Source: Actinocatenispora thailandica | Lineage (GTDB): Bacteria > Actinomycetota > Actinomycetes > Mycobacteriales > Micromonosporaceae | DNA: 64,000 bases | Reading direction: 5' to 3' | Assembly: GCF_016865425.1 (NCBI RefSeq) | Contig: NZ_AP023355.1 | Location: 3,284,198 to 3,348,197, forward strand | Part shown: piece by piece, positions 15,982-24,496 of the stretch | Position numbering within the stretch: the stretch's first letter is position 1 | Layout of the letters: each line of letters opens with the position of its first letter | Position numbers and translations under genes: made by a program | Notes under the pieces: generated by a model | The model's database searches: none | Seen by the model: the letters and a program-made list of their open reading frames with translations, nothing else | Told to the model about the DNA's origin: nothing

Positions 15982-17340
15982 ATGTCCAGGTTTCTGCCGC
16001 GCCGCACCCGGTTGCTGGGTGCCGCGCTGGCGTTGGGGGTCGCCGCGGCCGCGCTGACCGCGTGTGGTGGTGCCGGCGGCGGCACCTCCGCCTCCGGCCA
16101 CAGCATCAACGTGCTGATGGTCAACAACCCGCAGATGGTCGATCTGCAGAAGCTGACCGCCGCGAACTTCACCAAGCAGACCGGCATCAAGGTCAACTTC
16201 ACGGTGCTGCCGGAGAACGACGCCCGGGACAAGTTCACCCAGGACTTCTCCAGCCAGGCGGGCCGGTACGACGTTGCGACGATCAGCAACTACGAGGTGC
16301 CGTTCTACGCGAAGAACAACTGGATCGCACCGCTGGACTCGTACGCGGCGAAGGACACCGCGTTCGACCAGTCGGACATCCTCAAGCCGATCCAGTCGTC
16401 GCTGTCGTCCGGCGGCAAGATCTACGCGGAGCCGTTCTACGGCGAGTCGTCGTTCCTGATGTACCGCAAGGACGTGTTCGCGGCCAAGCACCTGACCATG
16501 CCGGCGCACCCGACCTGGCAGCAGGTGGCCGACCTCGCGGCGAAGGCGGACGGCGCCAAGCCCGGTCTCAAGGGCATCTGCCTGCGCGGCCAGCCCGGCT
16601 GGGGCGAGGTCATCGCGCCGCTGACCACGGTGGTCAACACGATGGGCGGCACCTGGTTCACCAAGGACTGGAAGGCGCAGGTCAACACCGGCGGCTTCAA
16701 GAAGGCCACCCAGTTCTACGTCGACCTGGTCCGCAAGCACGGTGAGGCGGGCGCCGCGCAGGCCGGCTTCACCGAGTGCCTGAACGACTTCGAGCAGGGC
16801 AAGGTCGCCATGTGGTACGACGCGACCTCGGCGGCGGGCAGCCTGGAAGGCAGCGACTCCAAGGTCGCCGGCAAGGTCGGCTACGTGCCGGCACCGGTGG
16901 ACAAGACCAGCTCGTCCGGCTGGCTGTACTCGTGGGCGTTCGCGATCCAGAAGGCGTCCAAGCACACCGACGACGCGTGGAAGTTCATCTCCTGGGCCTC
17001 CGGCAAGGGCTACCTGAAGCTCGTCGGCAACAAGCTCGGCTGGGCGCAGGTGCCGCCGGGCACCCGGACCTCCACGTTCGCCAACCCGGAGTACCAGAAG
17101 GCGGCGAAGGCGTTCTACCCGGCGATGCAGACCGCGATCGACACCGCGAAGCCGACCGACCCGGGCGTGCAGCCGCGGCCGACGGTGGGCATCCAGTTCG
17201 TCGACATCCCGGAGTTCACCGACCTGGGTACCCAGGTGTCGCAGCAGGTCTCGTCGGCGATCGCCGGTAAGACCTCCGTCTCGGCGGCGCTGGATCGCAG
17301 TCAGCAACTGGCCGCCGCGGTGGCCAAGAAGTACCAGTAG
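15982..17340 (+). CDS. Sugar/polyol ABC transporter substrate-binding lipoprotein (SmoE-like)
   Basis: This 452-residue binding protein has a lipoprotein signal ending in LTAC (Cys28). The mature sequence closely follows the sorbitol/mannitol group: HSINVLMVNNPQMVDLQKL, VLPENDARDKFTQDF and RYDVATISNYEVPFYAKNNW are characteristic. It would bind a polyol or related sugar outside the cell. GGAGGAG lies eight bases before the ATG. It is the first gene of a three-gene transport unit with no ATPase, downstream of a DeoR-type regulator. Confidence 0.92.
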   Translation: MSRFLPRRTRLLGAALALGVAAAALTACGGAGGGTSASGHSINVLMVNNPQMVDLQKLTAANFTKQTGIKVNFTVLPENDARDKFTQDFSSQAGRYDVATISNYEVPFYAKNNWIAPLDSYAAKDTAFDQSDILKPIQSSLSSGGKIYAEPFYGESSFLMYRKDVFAAKHLTMPAHPTWQQVADLAAKADGAKPGLKGICLRGQPGWGEVIAPLTTVVNTMGGTWFTKDWKAQVNTGGFKKATQFYVDLVRKHGEAGAAQAGFTECLNDFEQGKVAMWYDATSAAGSLEGSDSKVAGKVGYVPAPVDKTSSSGWLYSWAFAIQKASKHTDDAWKFISWASGKGYLKLVGNKLGWAQVPPGTRTSTFANPEYQKAAKAFYPAMQTAIDTAKPTDPGVQPRPTVGIQFVDIPEFTDLGTQVSQQVSSAIAGKTSVSAALDRSQQLAAAVAKKYQ

Positions 17341-17394
17341 CCGCCCGGTGCCGCCCGGCCTCCTCCGGGCGGCACCGCATCGAGGAGGATCCTC

Positions 17395-18321
17395 ATGACG
17401 ACCGTGTCGATGCCGGCGCCCGCCGGCGTACGACCGCGCCGGGCGGCGGGCCGGTGGGCCCGCCGCGGGCCGCTGCTACCGGCGCTGCTGTTCACGATCG
17501 TGGTCACCCAGCTGCCGTTCCTGGCCACGCTGGTCATCTCGTTCACCGACTGGAACGCGCTGTACCCGGACCGGCGCGGGTTCGCCGCGTTCGGCAACTA
17601 CACGGCGGTGCTGAGCGACCCGCAGCTGCGCTCGTCGATCCTGACCACCGTGATCCTCACCGTCTCGGTGGTGCTGGTCAGCCTCGTACTGGGGCTGGCC
17701 ATCGCGCTGCTGCTGGATCGCAGGTTCCACGGCCGGGCGATCGTGCGCACCATGCTGATCGCACCGTTCCTGGTGGTACCGGTGGCGGCGGCGCTGCTGT
17801 GGAAGCACGCGCTCTACAACCCGGAGTACGGGCTGTTCAACGGGATCCTGACCGGCATCTTCGGCCAGGGCGCCGCGCAGCCGGACTGGATCTCCGACGC
17901 GCCGATGTTCTCGGTGGTCGCGAGCCTGGTCTGGCAGTGGACCCCGTTCATGATGCTGATCCTGCTCGCCGGCCTGCAGTCCCGCTCGCCGGAGGTACTG
18001 GAGGCCGCCCGGGTCGACGGTGCCAGCGCGTTCGCCGTGTTCCGTCACATCACGCTGCCGCACCTGCGGCAGTACCTGGAGCTCGGCGCGCTGTTGGGCT
18101 GCATCTACATCGTGCAGAACTTCGACGCGGTGTTCACCATCACCGCCGGTGGTCTCGGCACCGCGAACCTGCCGTACACCATCTACCAGACCTTCTACCA
18201 GGCACACGACTACGGGCGAGCGTCGGCGGCCGGGGTGATCGTGGTGATCGGCTCGATGATCGTCGCCACCTTCGCGCTGCGGGTCGTGTCGTCGCTGTTG
18301 AAGCAGGAGGCGGACCGATGA
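17395..18321 (+). CDS. Sugar/polyol ABC transporter permease (MalF type)
   Basis: This 308-residue membrane protein has six segments, with the first at about residues 27-47. The EAA loop is EAARVDGASAFAVFRHITLP (about residues 203-222), followed by YIVQNFDAVFTITAGGLG, typical of polyol permeases. A GAGGAGG ribosome site lies seven bases before the ATG. The gene's stop overlaps the next permease start as ATGA, so the two permeases are made in equal amounts. Confidence 0.92.
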   Translation: MTTVSMPAPAGVRPRRAAGRWARRGPLLPALLFTIVVTQLPFLATLVISFTDWNALYPDRRGFAAFGNYTAVLSDPQLRSSILTTVILTVSVVLVSLVLGLAIALLLDRRFHGRAIVRTMLIAPFLVVPVAAALLWKHALYNPEYGLFNGILTGIFGQGAAQPDWISDAPMFSVVASLVWQWTPFMMLILLAGLQSRSPEVLEAARVDGASAFAVFRHITLPHLRQYLELGALLGCIYIVQNFDAVFTITAGGLGTANLPYTIYQTFYQAHDYGRASAAGVIVVIGSMIVATFALRVVSSLLKQEADR

Positions 18322-19196
18322 CGCAGACGCTTTCGGCCCCGGCCGGCACCGCGGCGCCACCGCCGGCCCGGCCGCGCAAGACACGGCGGGGCCCCGGCGG
18401 TGCGGTACTGGGGGTGGTGGCCTGGATCGTCGGGATCGCGTTCTTCTTCCCGGTGGCCTGGATGGTGTTCACCTCGCTGCACTCCGAGCAGGCGGCGGCG
18501 ACCAACCCGCCGGACGTCACCGCCCCGCTGACGGTCGACGGGTACCGCGAGTTCTTCGCCACCAACCCGTGGCCGTACCTGATCAACTCGGCCACCGCGA
18601 GCATCGTGTCCACCGCGCTGGTCGTGGTACTCGCCATGTTCGCCGGCTACGCGCTCGCGATCCGGCCGGTCCGCAAGTGGTCCGACGTGCTGTTCTTCTT
18701 CCTGACCACGAAGATGCTGCCGGCCGTCGCCGGGCTGCTGCCGGTGTACCTGATCGCGCAGCACATCGGGCTGCTGGACAACATCTGGCTGATGGTCATC
18801 CTGTACACCGCGATGAACCTGCCGATCGCGGTGTGGATGATGCACTCGTTCCTGGCCGAGGTACCGGTGGCGATCCTGGAGGCCGCCGCGCTCGACGGTG
18901 CCAGGCTGCCGACGGTGATGCGCCGGGTGATCCTGCCGATCGCCTCGCCCGGTATCGCGGCGACCGCGCTGATCTGCTTCATCTTCGCCTGGAACGAGAT
19001 GCTGTTCGCCCGGGTGCTCACCGGGGTGGTCGCCGGTACCGCGCCGGTGTTCCTGACCAGCTTCGTCACCACCCAGGGGCTGTTCCTCGCCAAGGTGTGC
19101 GCGGCCGCCACCGCCATCTCGATTCCGGTGCTGGTCGCCGGCTTCGCCGCGCAGAACAAGCTGGTCCAGGGGCTGTCGCTGGGCGCGGTCAAGTAA
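18318..19196 (+). CDS. Sugar/polyol ABC transporter permease (MalG type)
   Basis: This 292-residue partner permease starts at ATG 18318, coupled by ATGA to the previous gene. The first helix is at about residues 33-53, and the EAA loop is EAAALDGARLPTVMRRVILP (about residues 191-210). The segment FAWNEMLFARVLTG follows the loop, as in mannitol/sorbitol permeases. No ATPase follows; transport must use an ATPase encoded elsewhere, as with the MsiK arrangement of other actinomycetes. Confidence 0.92.
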   Translation: MTQTLSAPAGTAAPPPARPRKTRRGPGGAVLGVVAWIVGIAFFFPVAWMVFTSLHSEQAAATNPPDVTAPLTVDGYREFFATNPWPYLINSATASIVSTALVVVLAMFAGYALAIRPVRKWSDVLFFFLTTKMLPAVAGLLPVYLIAQHIGLLDNIWLMVILYTAMNLPIAVWMMHSFLAEVPVAILEAAALDGARLPTVMRRVILPIASPGIAATALICFIFAWNEMLFARVLTGVVAGTAPVFLTSFVTTQGLFLAKVCAAATAISIPVLVAGFAAQNKLVQGLSLGAVK

Positions 19197-19214
19197 CCCG
19201 TCGGTGCGGGGGCG

Positions 19215-19247
19215 GCGGTGCGGGGCGTCGAGGGCGCCCCGCACCGC
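19215..19247. terminator. Strong bidirectional hairpin terminator
   Basis: A perfect 13-bp stem (GCGGTGCGGGGCG / CGCCCCGCACCGC) with a 7-base loop sits in the 70-bp gap between the convergent permease and kinase genes, about 20 bases from each stop. Confidence 0.75.
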
Positions 19248-19266
19248 GGCACCGGGTCACGGGGGG

Positions 19267-20730
19267 TCAGCGGCGCCAGCGGTCCCGGGCCGCCTCCTGG
19301 TTGGCCAGGTAGCGGCGGTAGCCCGCCTGGTAGTACGACGAGGCGGCCGGGTCCGGGTCGATGATCCGGTCCGGCCGGGTCCAGGCCGCCCGATCGACCG
19401 GCTCGCCGAGCGCGGCGAGGCCGGCCAGCACCGCCCCGCGGGCGCCGACCTCGGGGCTGCGGGCCAGTTCCAGCGGCCGGCCGAGCACCGAGGCGAAGAT
19501 CTGCAGCCAGCGCAGCGACCGGGTACCGCCGCCGCACGCCACCAGCCGGCCGGACAACCCCGCCGCCTCCAGGCACTGCCGCGCCGCGTACGCCAGGCCC
19601 TCGCACAGCGCGCGCACCAGCTGCGCGCCGGTGGTGGTCAGCCCGATTCCGGTGAACTGCCCGCGGGCGGCCGGGTCGACGAACGGTGCCCGCTCCCCCG
19701 ACGGCGCCAGGTAGGGCAGCACCTCGACGCCGCCGGCGCCCGGTGCGGTCTCCCGCAGCAGGCCGTCGAGCTGGTCGTGCTGCCGGCCGAGCAGGGCGAG
19801 CAGCCAGTCCAGCGAGGCGGTACCGACCATCGCGGGCATCGCCCGCAGCCAGCGTCCGGGCGTACCGGTGGCCAGGTGCATGCCGGCCCGGGTACCGGAT
19901 TTGTCCACGCCGGACACGAGCACCTGGCAGGCCAGCGTGGTACCCAGGGTCAGCAGCCCGGAACCGACCTCGGTGACGCCGCCGCCGGCCGCGCACGCGG
20001 GCAGGTCGTACGGCCCGCCGGTGACCGCGACGCCGGCCGGCAGCCCGGTCCCGGCAGCCGCTCGAGCGGTCAGCGCGCCGGTGGGCAGCGGCGCCACGAC
20101 CGGCGCGAGCAGTCCGGACCGGTGCGCCAGGCCGCAGGCGTCGAGCAGCCCGCTGTCGTACCCGGCGCCGGTCCCGTCGCCGAACGGCATCGAGGAATCC
20201 GAGGCATCCGTGGCGCGCACTCCGTTCAGCCGGCCGAACACCATGTCCTTGCAGTACCCGGCGGTCGCGGCGCGGGCCAGCCGGTCCGGCTGGTGCTTGT
20301 CCAGCCAGGCCAGCAGCGGCGCCTGCGCGCCGGGGAACAGCGAGTTGCCGGTGCGGCGGTAGATCGCCTCGGTCACGCCGGCCCGGTCCCAGTCGGCCAG
20401 CACGTCGGCGGCGCGCGCGTCCAGCCAGGACAGCGCCGGTCCGACCGGACGCCCGTCGTCGTCCACCAGCCAGCAGCCGTCGCCCTGACCGGTCACCGCG
20501 ACCAGCCGCGGCGCGTCGGCCGGCCCCGGGCAGACCTCCCGAGCCAGCTCACCGACCGCCGCGAAGACCGCCTCGGCGTCCTGCTCGACCCGGCCCGGTG
20601 CCGGATGTCGCAGCGGCACGGTGCGCCCGGCGGTACCCAGCACGGTGCCGGCGCCGTCGAACAGCGCCAGCTTCGCCACCGACGTCCCGATGTCGACGCC
20701 CAGGTACCGTGCCGGCCCCGCACCGCCCAC
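19267..20730 (-). CDS. FGGY-family carbohydrate kinase (xylulokinase-like)
   Basis: This 487-residue sugar kinase has the N-terminal phosphate-binding strand YLGVDIGTSVAKLALFD (residues 9-25), GQGDG near residue 82 in the position of the xylulokinase GQMHG motif, ALSWLDARA, and the C-terminal adenosine motif VACGGGTRSLRWLQIFA. It would phosphorylate a ketose or polyol imported by the facing ABC locus; D-xylulose is the usual substrate after polyol oxidation. The specificity is inferred. Start GTG 20730 follows GGGTGGGTGGG, 24 bases after the TetR stop, so the two genes probably form an operon. Confidence 0.85.
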   Translation of the reverse strand: MGGAGPARYLGVDIGTSVAKLALFDGAGTVLGTAGRTVPLRHPAPGRVEQDAEAVFAAVGELAREVCPGPADAPRLVAVTGQGDGCWLVDDDGRPVGPALSWLDARAADVLADWDRAGVTEAIYRRTGNSLFPGAQAPLLAWLDKHQPDRLARAATAGYCKDMVFGRLNGVRATDASDSSMPFGDGTGAGYDSGLLDACGLAHRSGLLAPVVAPLPTGALTARAAAGTGLPAGVAVTGGPYDLPACAAGGGVTEVGSGLLTLGTTLACQVLVSGVDKSGTRAGMHLATGTPGRWLRAMPAMVGTASLDWLLALLGRQHDQLDGLLRETAPGAGGVEVLPYLAPSGERAPFVDPAARGQFTGIGLTTTGAQLVRALCEGLAYAARQCLEAAGLSGRLVACGGGTRSLRWLQIFASVLGRPLELARSPEVGARGAVLAGLAALGEPVDRAAWTRPDRIIDPDPAASSYYQAGYRRYLANQEAARDRWRR

Positions 20731-20754
20731 TGCCCACCCACCCGGCTTGACACA

Positions 20755-21375
20755 TCACGTGGTACACGATTGTCCGGGTGCGTCGCCGGGCCCGCAAGGT
20801 GCATCGCCCGGGCTGCAACCGTCCCGGCCGACCAGCCGGCGCAACTCGGTACGGGCCCCGGCGGTGAACCGGTCGCCGAACACCGCCCGGCGTACCAGCA
20901 TCCCGTCGATCGCGGTGGCCAGCACCGCGGCGGTACGCTGCGGCGCCGGGTCACCGCAGTCTCCCAACCAGGCCGCGAGCGCGGCCCGGAACGCGCGCAG
21001 CCGCGCGGTCAACGCGGCCCGCAGCACCGGATCCCGGTGCGCCGCGCACAGCGTCTCGGCGAACAACACCGCGAGCCGGTCCGGTGCCAGGTGGTCGAGC
21101 AGTACGGCCAGCGCGTCGAGTCCGGCAGCACGATCCGAGCCGGTCCGGACCGCGCCGACGGCGTCGGCCAGGGCGGCGTCGATGGCGGCCAGCGCGGCGC
21201 CGCGCAGCAGTGCCCGCACCGAGCTGAAGTGGTAGTGCACCAGGCCCGGCGCCACGCCGGCCCGGTCGGCGAGCAACCGGGTGCTCACCGCGTCCCAACC
21301 GACCTCGGCGATCAGCTCGACCGCTGCAGCCAGCAGCCGCTGCGGCACGGGGGAACCGCGACGCACCGCCGTCAT
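20755..21375 (-). CDS. TetR-family transcriptional regulator
   Basis: This 206-residue regulator has the N-terminal helix-turn-helix GWDAVSTRLLADRAGVAPGLVHYHFSSVRALL (about residues 25-56), typical for TetR. The ligand domain is Ala/Leu-rich and ends with a Cys-containing tail. The ATG 21375 is preferred because GGAGG lies six bases upstream; the GTG four codons earlier has no ribosome site. It is directly upstream of the kinase on the same strand and probably regulates it. Confidence 0.9.
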   Translation of the reverse strand: MTAVRRGSPVPQRLLAAAVELIAEVGWDAVSTRLLADRAGVAPGLVHYHFSSVRALLRGAALAAIDAALADAVGAVRTGSDRAAGLDALAVLLDHLAPDRLAVLFAETLCAAHRDPVLRAALTARLRAFRAALAAWLGDCGDPAPQRTAAVLATAIDGMLVRRAVFGDRFTAGARTELRRLVGRDGCSPGDAPCGPGDAPGQSCTT

Positions 21376-21464
21376 CGCCACCTCCACGCACGGCCGTACG
21401 ACCCAGTCGAGCGTGACGATAGCGCCGCGGGCACCGCCGCCGGCACCCGCCGTCGGGGTGGAGG

Positions 21465-22307
21465 TCAGCCGGTGAAGTCGGCCGTGTGGGCCACCACCCA
21501 GTCCCGGTAGGTGTGGGCGGGGCGACCGGTCAGGTCGGCGACCGTGCCGAGCACCGGTTCGGGGTTGTCCAGCTGCGCCGCCTGCCCGGCGAGGACGCTG
21601 TCGGCGAACGGCGAAGGCAGGCCCGCGGCCACCAGGTCGCGCCGCGCCTGCGCCCGGTCGACCTCGACGAACCGCAGCGGCCGGCCGAGTACCTCGCCGA
21701 TCGTGGCGACCTGCTCGACCTGGCTCAGCGCCGCGGGCCCGGTCAGCGGGTGGCGCGCACCGTCGTGACCGCCGGTGGTCAACGCCTCGACCGCGACCGC
21801 GGCGATGTCACGCTCGTCGATCAGCGGCCGGGTCAGCCCCGGGTATGGCGCCCGGACCTCGTCACCGCGCCGGAGCTGGGCGGCCCAGCCGAGCGTGTTC
21901 GCCGCGAATCCGGACGGGCGCAGCAGCGTCCAGGCCGGTGCCGCCGACTCGACGAGTTGCTCCAGCCGGCCGTGCATGCCGACGATGCCGCCGGCGCCGG
22001 TTGCCGCACCGAGCGTGGACAGGTACACGATCCGCTCCGCCCGTTCGGCGATCGCGTCGACGGCGGCCTCGGCACCGCGCGGGTGCCCGAACGGCCAGAT
22101 CAGGAACACCGCGCCGACGCCGTCCAGCGCCGCGGTCAGGCTCGCCGGGTCGGCCAGGTCGCCGGCCACCGTCTCGACGGTGGGCGCCAGCCGGGCGCTC
22201 GCCGGGCTGCGGGTCATGGCCCGGACCGGATGCCCGGCGGCCGTGAGTTGCTCGACCACCTGCCGGCCGACGTGGCCGGTGGCGCCGGTGACCAGGATCG
22301 TTTCCAT
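21465..22307 (-). CDS. NmrA-like NAD(P)H-binding reductase
   Basis: This 280-residue atypical SDR has VTGATGHVGRQVVEQL at residues 6-21 and no YxxxK catalytic pair, as in NmrA/quinone oxidoreductase-2-type proteins. The segments FLIWPFGHPRG, YLSTLGA and LRPSGFAANTL are typical of the group. These proteins reduce quinones or sense the NADPH/NADP ratio. The start ATG 22307 has GAGGAGGA upstream. It is behind a promoter with a 19-bp spacer and TTGACTTC elements similar to that of the MFS gene at 10.6 kb. Confidence 0.88.
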   Translation of the reverse strand: METILVTGATGHVGRQVVEQLTAAGHPVRAMTRSPASARLAPTVETVAGDLADPASLTAALDGVGAVFLIWPFGHPRGAEAAVDAIAERAERIVYLSTLGAATGAGGIVGMHGRLEQLVESAAPAWTLLRPSGFAANTLGWAAQLRRGDEVRAPYPGLTRPLIDERDIAAVAVEALTTGGHDGARHPLTGPAALSQVEQVATIGEVLGRPLRFVEVDRAQARRDLVAAGLPSPFADSVLAGQAAQLDNPEPVLGTVADLTGRPAHTYRDWVVAHTADFTG

Positions 22308-22338
22308 CGTCGTCCTCCTCGCTGCGGGTACGTCGACG

Positions 22339-22370
22339 ACGGTAGGAGTTGAAGTGCGGTTGAAGTCAAC
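22339..22370 (-). promoter_or_regulatory. TTGACT-N19-TACCGT promoter with ACTTCAAC direct repeat
   Basis: On the minus strand, TTGACT (22369-22364) and TACCGT (22344-22339) are separated by 19 bp. The octamer ACTTCAAC occurs twice with an 11-bp period between and within them. The 19-bp spacer and TTGACTTC start match the promoter at 10542, suggesting the same or a related activator. Confidence 0.5.
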
Positions 22371-22446
22371 TGCGGACCCCGGCTTGCACCGTCCGCGCCG
22401 CCCACGGCACGATCGGTGCAACTGCGGTGAGAGCTAAGGGGCGGGT

Positions 22447-22629
22447 GTGGACATCATCTCCACCGGGGGCGCGATCGTCGGCGTGCTGATCCTCGTCGGC
22501 GCGGTCGGGCTGATCCTGTTCCGCGGCGAGAAGCAGGCGAAGATCCGCCGTCAGCTGTGGAAGCTGATCGGCATCTCGGTGCTGGTGCTGCTGGTCATCG
22601 GCTACCTGCGGGCACACGCGCCGAAGTGA
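22447..22629 (+). CDS. Small two-helix membrane protein
   Basis: This 60-residue protein of unknown function starts at GTG 22447. It has one hydrophobic helix at about residues 7-25, a basic loop RGEKQAKIRRQLWK and a second helix at about residues 40-54. The pattern is common among small conserved actinobacterial membrane proteins. Its last 35 bases overlap the 3' end of the convergent YhhN-like gene, an unusual tail-to-tail overlap. Confidence 0.7.
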   Translation: MDIISTGGAIVGVLILVGAVGLILFRGEKQAKIRRQLWKLIGISVLVLLVIGYLRAHAPK

Positions 22630-23278
22630 CCAGCCCGGCGAACCGCACCACCAGCACGCCCTGGGCGAGCAGGTAGGTGACCATCACGGCGAGGTCGTGC
22701 GCCGGCAGCCGCAACCCGCCGGTGCCCAGCGCGATCATGCTGTCGGACACCGCGAACAGCAGCCCGCCGACGCCGAGCAGCACGTCGAGGCAGGCCGCGC
22801 TCGACGCCATCGCGTACAGCAGGACACCGTAGGCAGCGAGCGCGACCAGCAGCGGCACCGACACCCGGTCGCGCATCACCAGCAGCAGCGTCAGCCAGCC
22901 CAGCGCGTACAGCACCGGGACCCAGGCGCGCCGGCGCAGCCCGGCCAGCGCGCCGGACCGCGCGAACGTCACCAGGTAGCACAGGTGGGTCACCGCGAAC
23001 AGCCCCATGCCCAGCGCGAAGAACACCATCCCGGACGCCAGCAGCGCGATGTCGCCGCCGCAGGCGAACGCGAGCCCGACCACCACCGGCAGCACCCGCC
23101 ACCGGGCGCCGACCCGGACCAGCAGGTACGCCGCGAGCAGCGGCATCAGCAGCGGCTTGGTCGCCCGGTCGACGAGGGTCCACTGCTGTGCCACCGCGGT
23201 CAGCTCGACCAGCGCACCCACCGCGTACGCCGCGAGCAGCACCCGCGCCGCCGCCGAACCACCACCCGACCGCGTCAT
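22595..23278 (-). CDS. YhhN-family membrane protein (lysoplasmalogenase-like)
   Basis: This 227-residue integral membrane protein has about eight helices. The YhhN/TMEM86 signatures are visible: RATKPLLMPLLAAYL near residues 40-54, CGGDIALL with its Asp, and a late AVSDSMIAL. Family members hydrolyse the vinyl-ether bond of lysoplasmalogens; in bacteria without plasmalogens the role is unclear. The start ATG 23278 is chosen over a GTG three codons upstream. Confidence 0.85.
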   Translation of the reverse strand: MTRSGGGSAAARVLLAAYAVGALVELTAVAQQWTLVDRATKPLLMPLLAAYLLVRVGARWRVLPVVVGLAFACGGDIALLASGMVFFALGMGLFAVTHLCYLVTFARSGALAGLRRRAWVPVLYALGWLTLLLVMRDRVSVPLLVALAAYGVLLYAMASSAACLDVLLGVGGLLFAVSDSMIALGTGGLRLPAHDLAVMVTYLLAQGVLVVRFAGLVTSARVPAGSR

Positions 23279-23356
23279 GGCTCGCACCCTAGCCAGGCCG
23301 CACCACCCGTACCGCGGGATCCGGCGGAACGGGTGCTGCGGCTCGCGGCGCGGGCG

Positions 23357-23431
23357 GGCGATCGGGACCGTCAGGCGACGCCTTCCGGGCTGGCGATCGG
23401 GGCCGTCAGGCGACGCCTTCCGGGCTGGCGC
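23357..23431. repeat. 35-bp tandem duplication of the aldo/keto reductase 3' end
   Basis: GGCGATCGGG(A/G)CCGTCAGGCG... repeats with a 35-bp period from 23357 and 23392. The second copy contains the stop and last codons (PEGVA) of the aldo/keto reductase gene, and the first lies just downstream of it. One mismatch separates the copies. Confidence 0.85.
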
Positions 23432-24380
23432 CGACGAACTGGACGGCGCCGGCGGTGATCTCGTCGATGCGAGCGAGATCGTCCGCGGTCAGGGTGAGGT
23501 CGGCGGCAGCCAGGCTGTCGGCGATGTTGCGGGGCCGGCGGGCGCCGACGATCGCCACGTCCACGCCGGGCCGGGCGAGCGTCCAGGCGATCGACAGCTG
23601 CGCCACCGAGACACCCTTGGTCGCGGCGAACTTGCTCAGCTCGTCGACGATCGCGAGGTTGCGGCGCAGCGCATCGCCGTGGAACGCGGTCGCCTGGGAC
23701 CGCCAGTCGGTGTCGTCGAAGCGCACGTCCGCCGTCCAGGTTCCGGTCAGCAGCCCGGACGCGAGCGGGCTGTACACCAGCACGCCGGTGTCGTGCGCCT
23801 GGCAGTACGGCAGCAGCTGCTCCTCGATGCCGCGCTGGAACAGGTGGTACGGCGGTTGCAGGGTCTCCGCCGGCCGCACCGCGTCGAACGCGGCCAGCTG
23901 CTCGACGTCGTAGTTGGACACCCCGACGTGCCGGATCTTGCCCTCGTCGACCATCTCCTGCAGGGCGGTGGCGGTCTCCTCCGCCGGGGTCGCATCGTCG
24001 GGCCAGTGCACCTGGTACAGGTCGATGTACTCGACGCCGAGCGCGCGCAGGCTCGACTCGACGCCGGCGCGCAGGTAGTCGCGGCCGGCGTTGCGCGGTC
24101 GCGGCCCGCCCGGGTCGATGCCGCCCTTGGTGGCGATGACAACGCTGTCGCGGTCGCCGGTCAGCTCCGGCCGCAGGCCACGGGCCAGTAGTTCCTCCGA
24201 CGCCCCGAAGCCGTAGCCCTGCGCGGTGTCGAAGAAGGTCACACCGAGTTCCCGGGCGCGCCGGATCGCCGCTACCGCGTCGTCGGCATCGAAGCTGCCC
24301 CACTCCCCGCCGAGTTGCCAGGTGCCGAACGCGATCCGGGACACCTCCAGCCCGGTACGGCCCAGGGTCGTATACCGCAT
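23406..24380 (-). CDS. Aldo/keto reductase
   Basis: This 324-residue NADPH-dependent oxidoreductase has the complete catalytic tetrad: Asp51 and Tyr56 in FFDTAQGYGFG, Lys85 in VIATKGG and His125 in YQVHWPD. The NADP phosphate-binding end is AIVGARRPRNIADSL. The sequence fits the AKR11/YhdN-like group acting on a broad range of aldehydes. The ATG 24380 is preceded by GGAAGGAG. It lies 116 bases after the WYL regulator on the same strand, so co-regulation is possible. Confidence 0.92.
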   Translation of the reverse strand: MRYTTLGRTGLEVSRIAFGTWQLGGEWGSFDADDAVAAIRRARELGVTFFDTAQGYGFGASEELLARGLRPELTGDRDSVVIATKGGIDPGGPRPRNAGRDYLRAGVESSLRALGVEYIDLYQVHWPDDATPAEETATALQEMVDEGKIRHVGVSNYDVEQLAAFDAVRPAETLQPPYHLFQRGIEEQLLPYCQAHDTGVLVYSPLASGLLTGTWTADVRFDDTDWRSQATAFHGDALRRNLAIVDELSKFAATKGVSVAQLSIAWTLARPGVDVAIVGARRPRNIADSLAAADLTLTADDLARIDEITAGAVQFVGASPEGVA

Positions 24381-24438
24381 GACGCTCCTTCCGTCGACGA
24401 TCGCAGCCTTGTCGGCGGTCCGTGCCGGACGACGGCCG

Positions 24439-24454
24439 GGCCTCGGGCGAGGCC
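24439..24454 (-). terminator. Short hairpin downstream of WYL regulator gene
   Basis: GGCCTC-GGGC-GAGGCC forms a 6-bp GC-rich stem with a 4-base loop about 43 bases after the regulator stop and before the aldo/keto reductase start. It is a weak candidate terminator. Confidence 0.35.
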
Positions 24455-24496
24455 GCCCACCGGCCGGCGGTCCCTGCGCACGGACCTCCCAGAACC

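Noticed and set aside
20747-20775. TTGACA with CACGTG between the TetR and kinase genes as a promoter
   Set aside because: No good -10 box at the right distance on the plus strand, and it would transcribe antisense to the TetR gene; the palindrome is weak.
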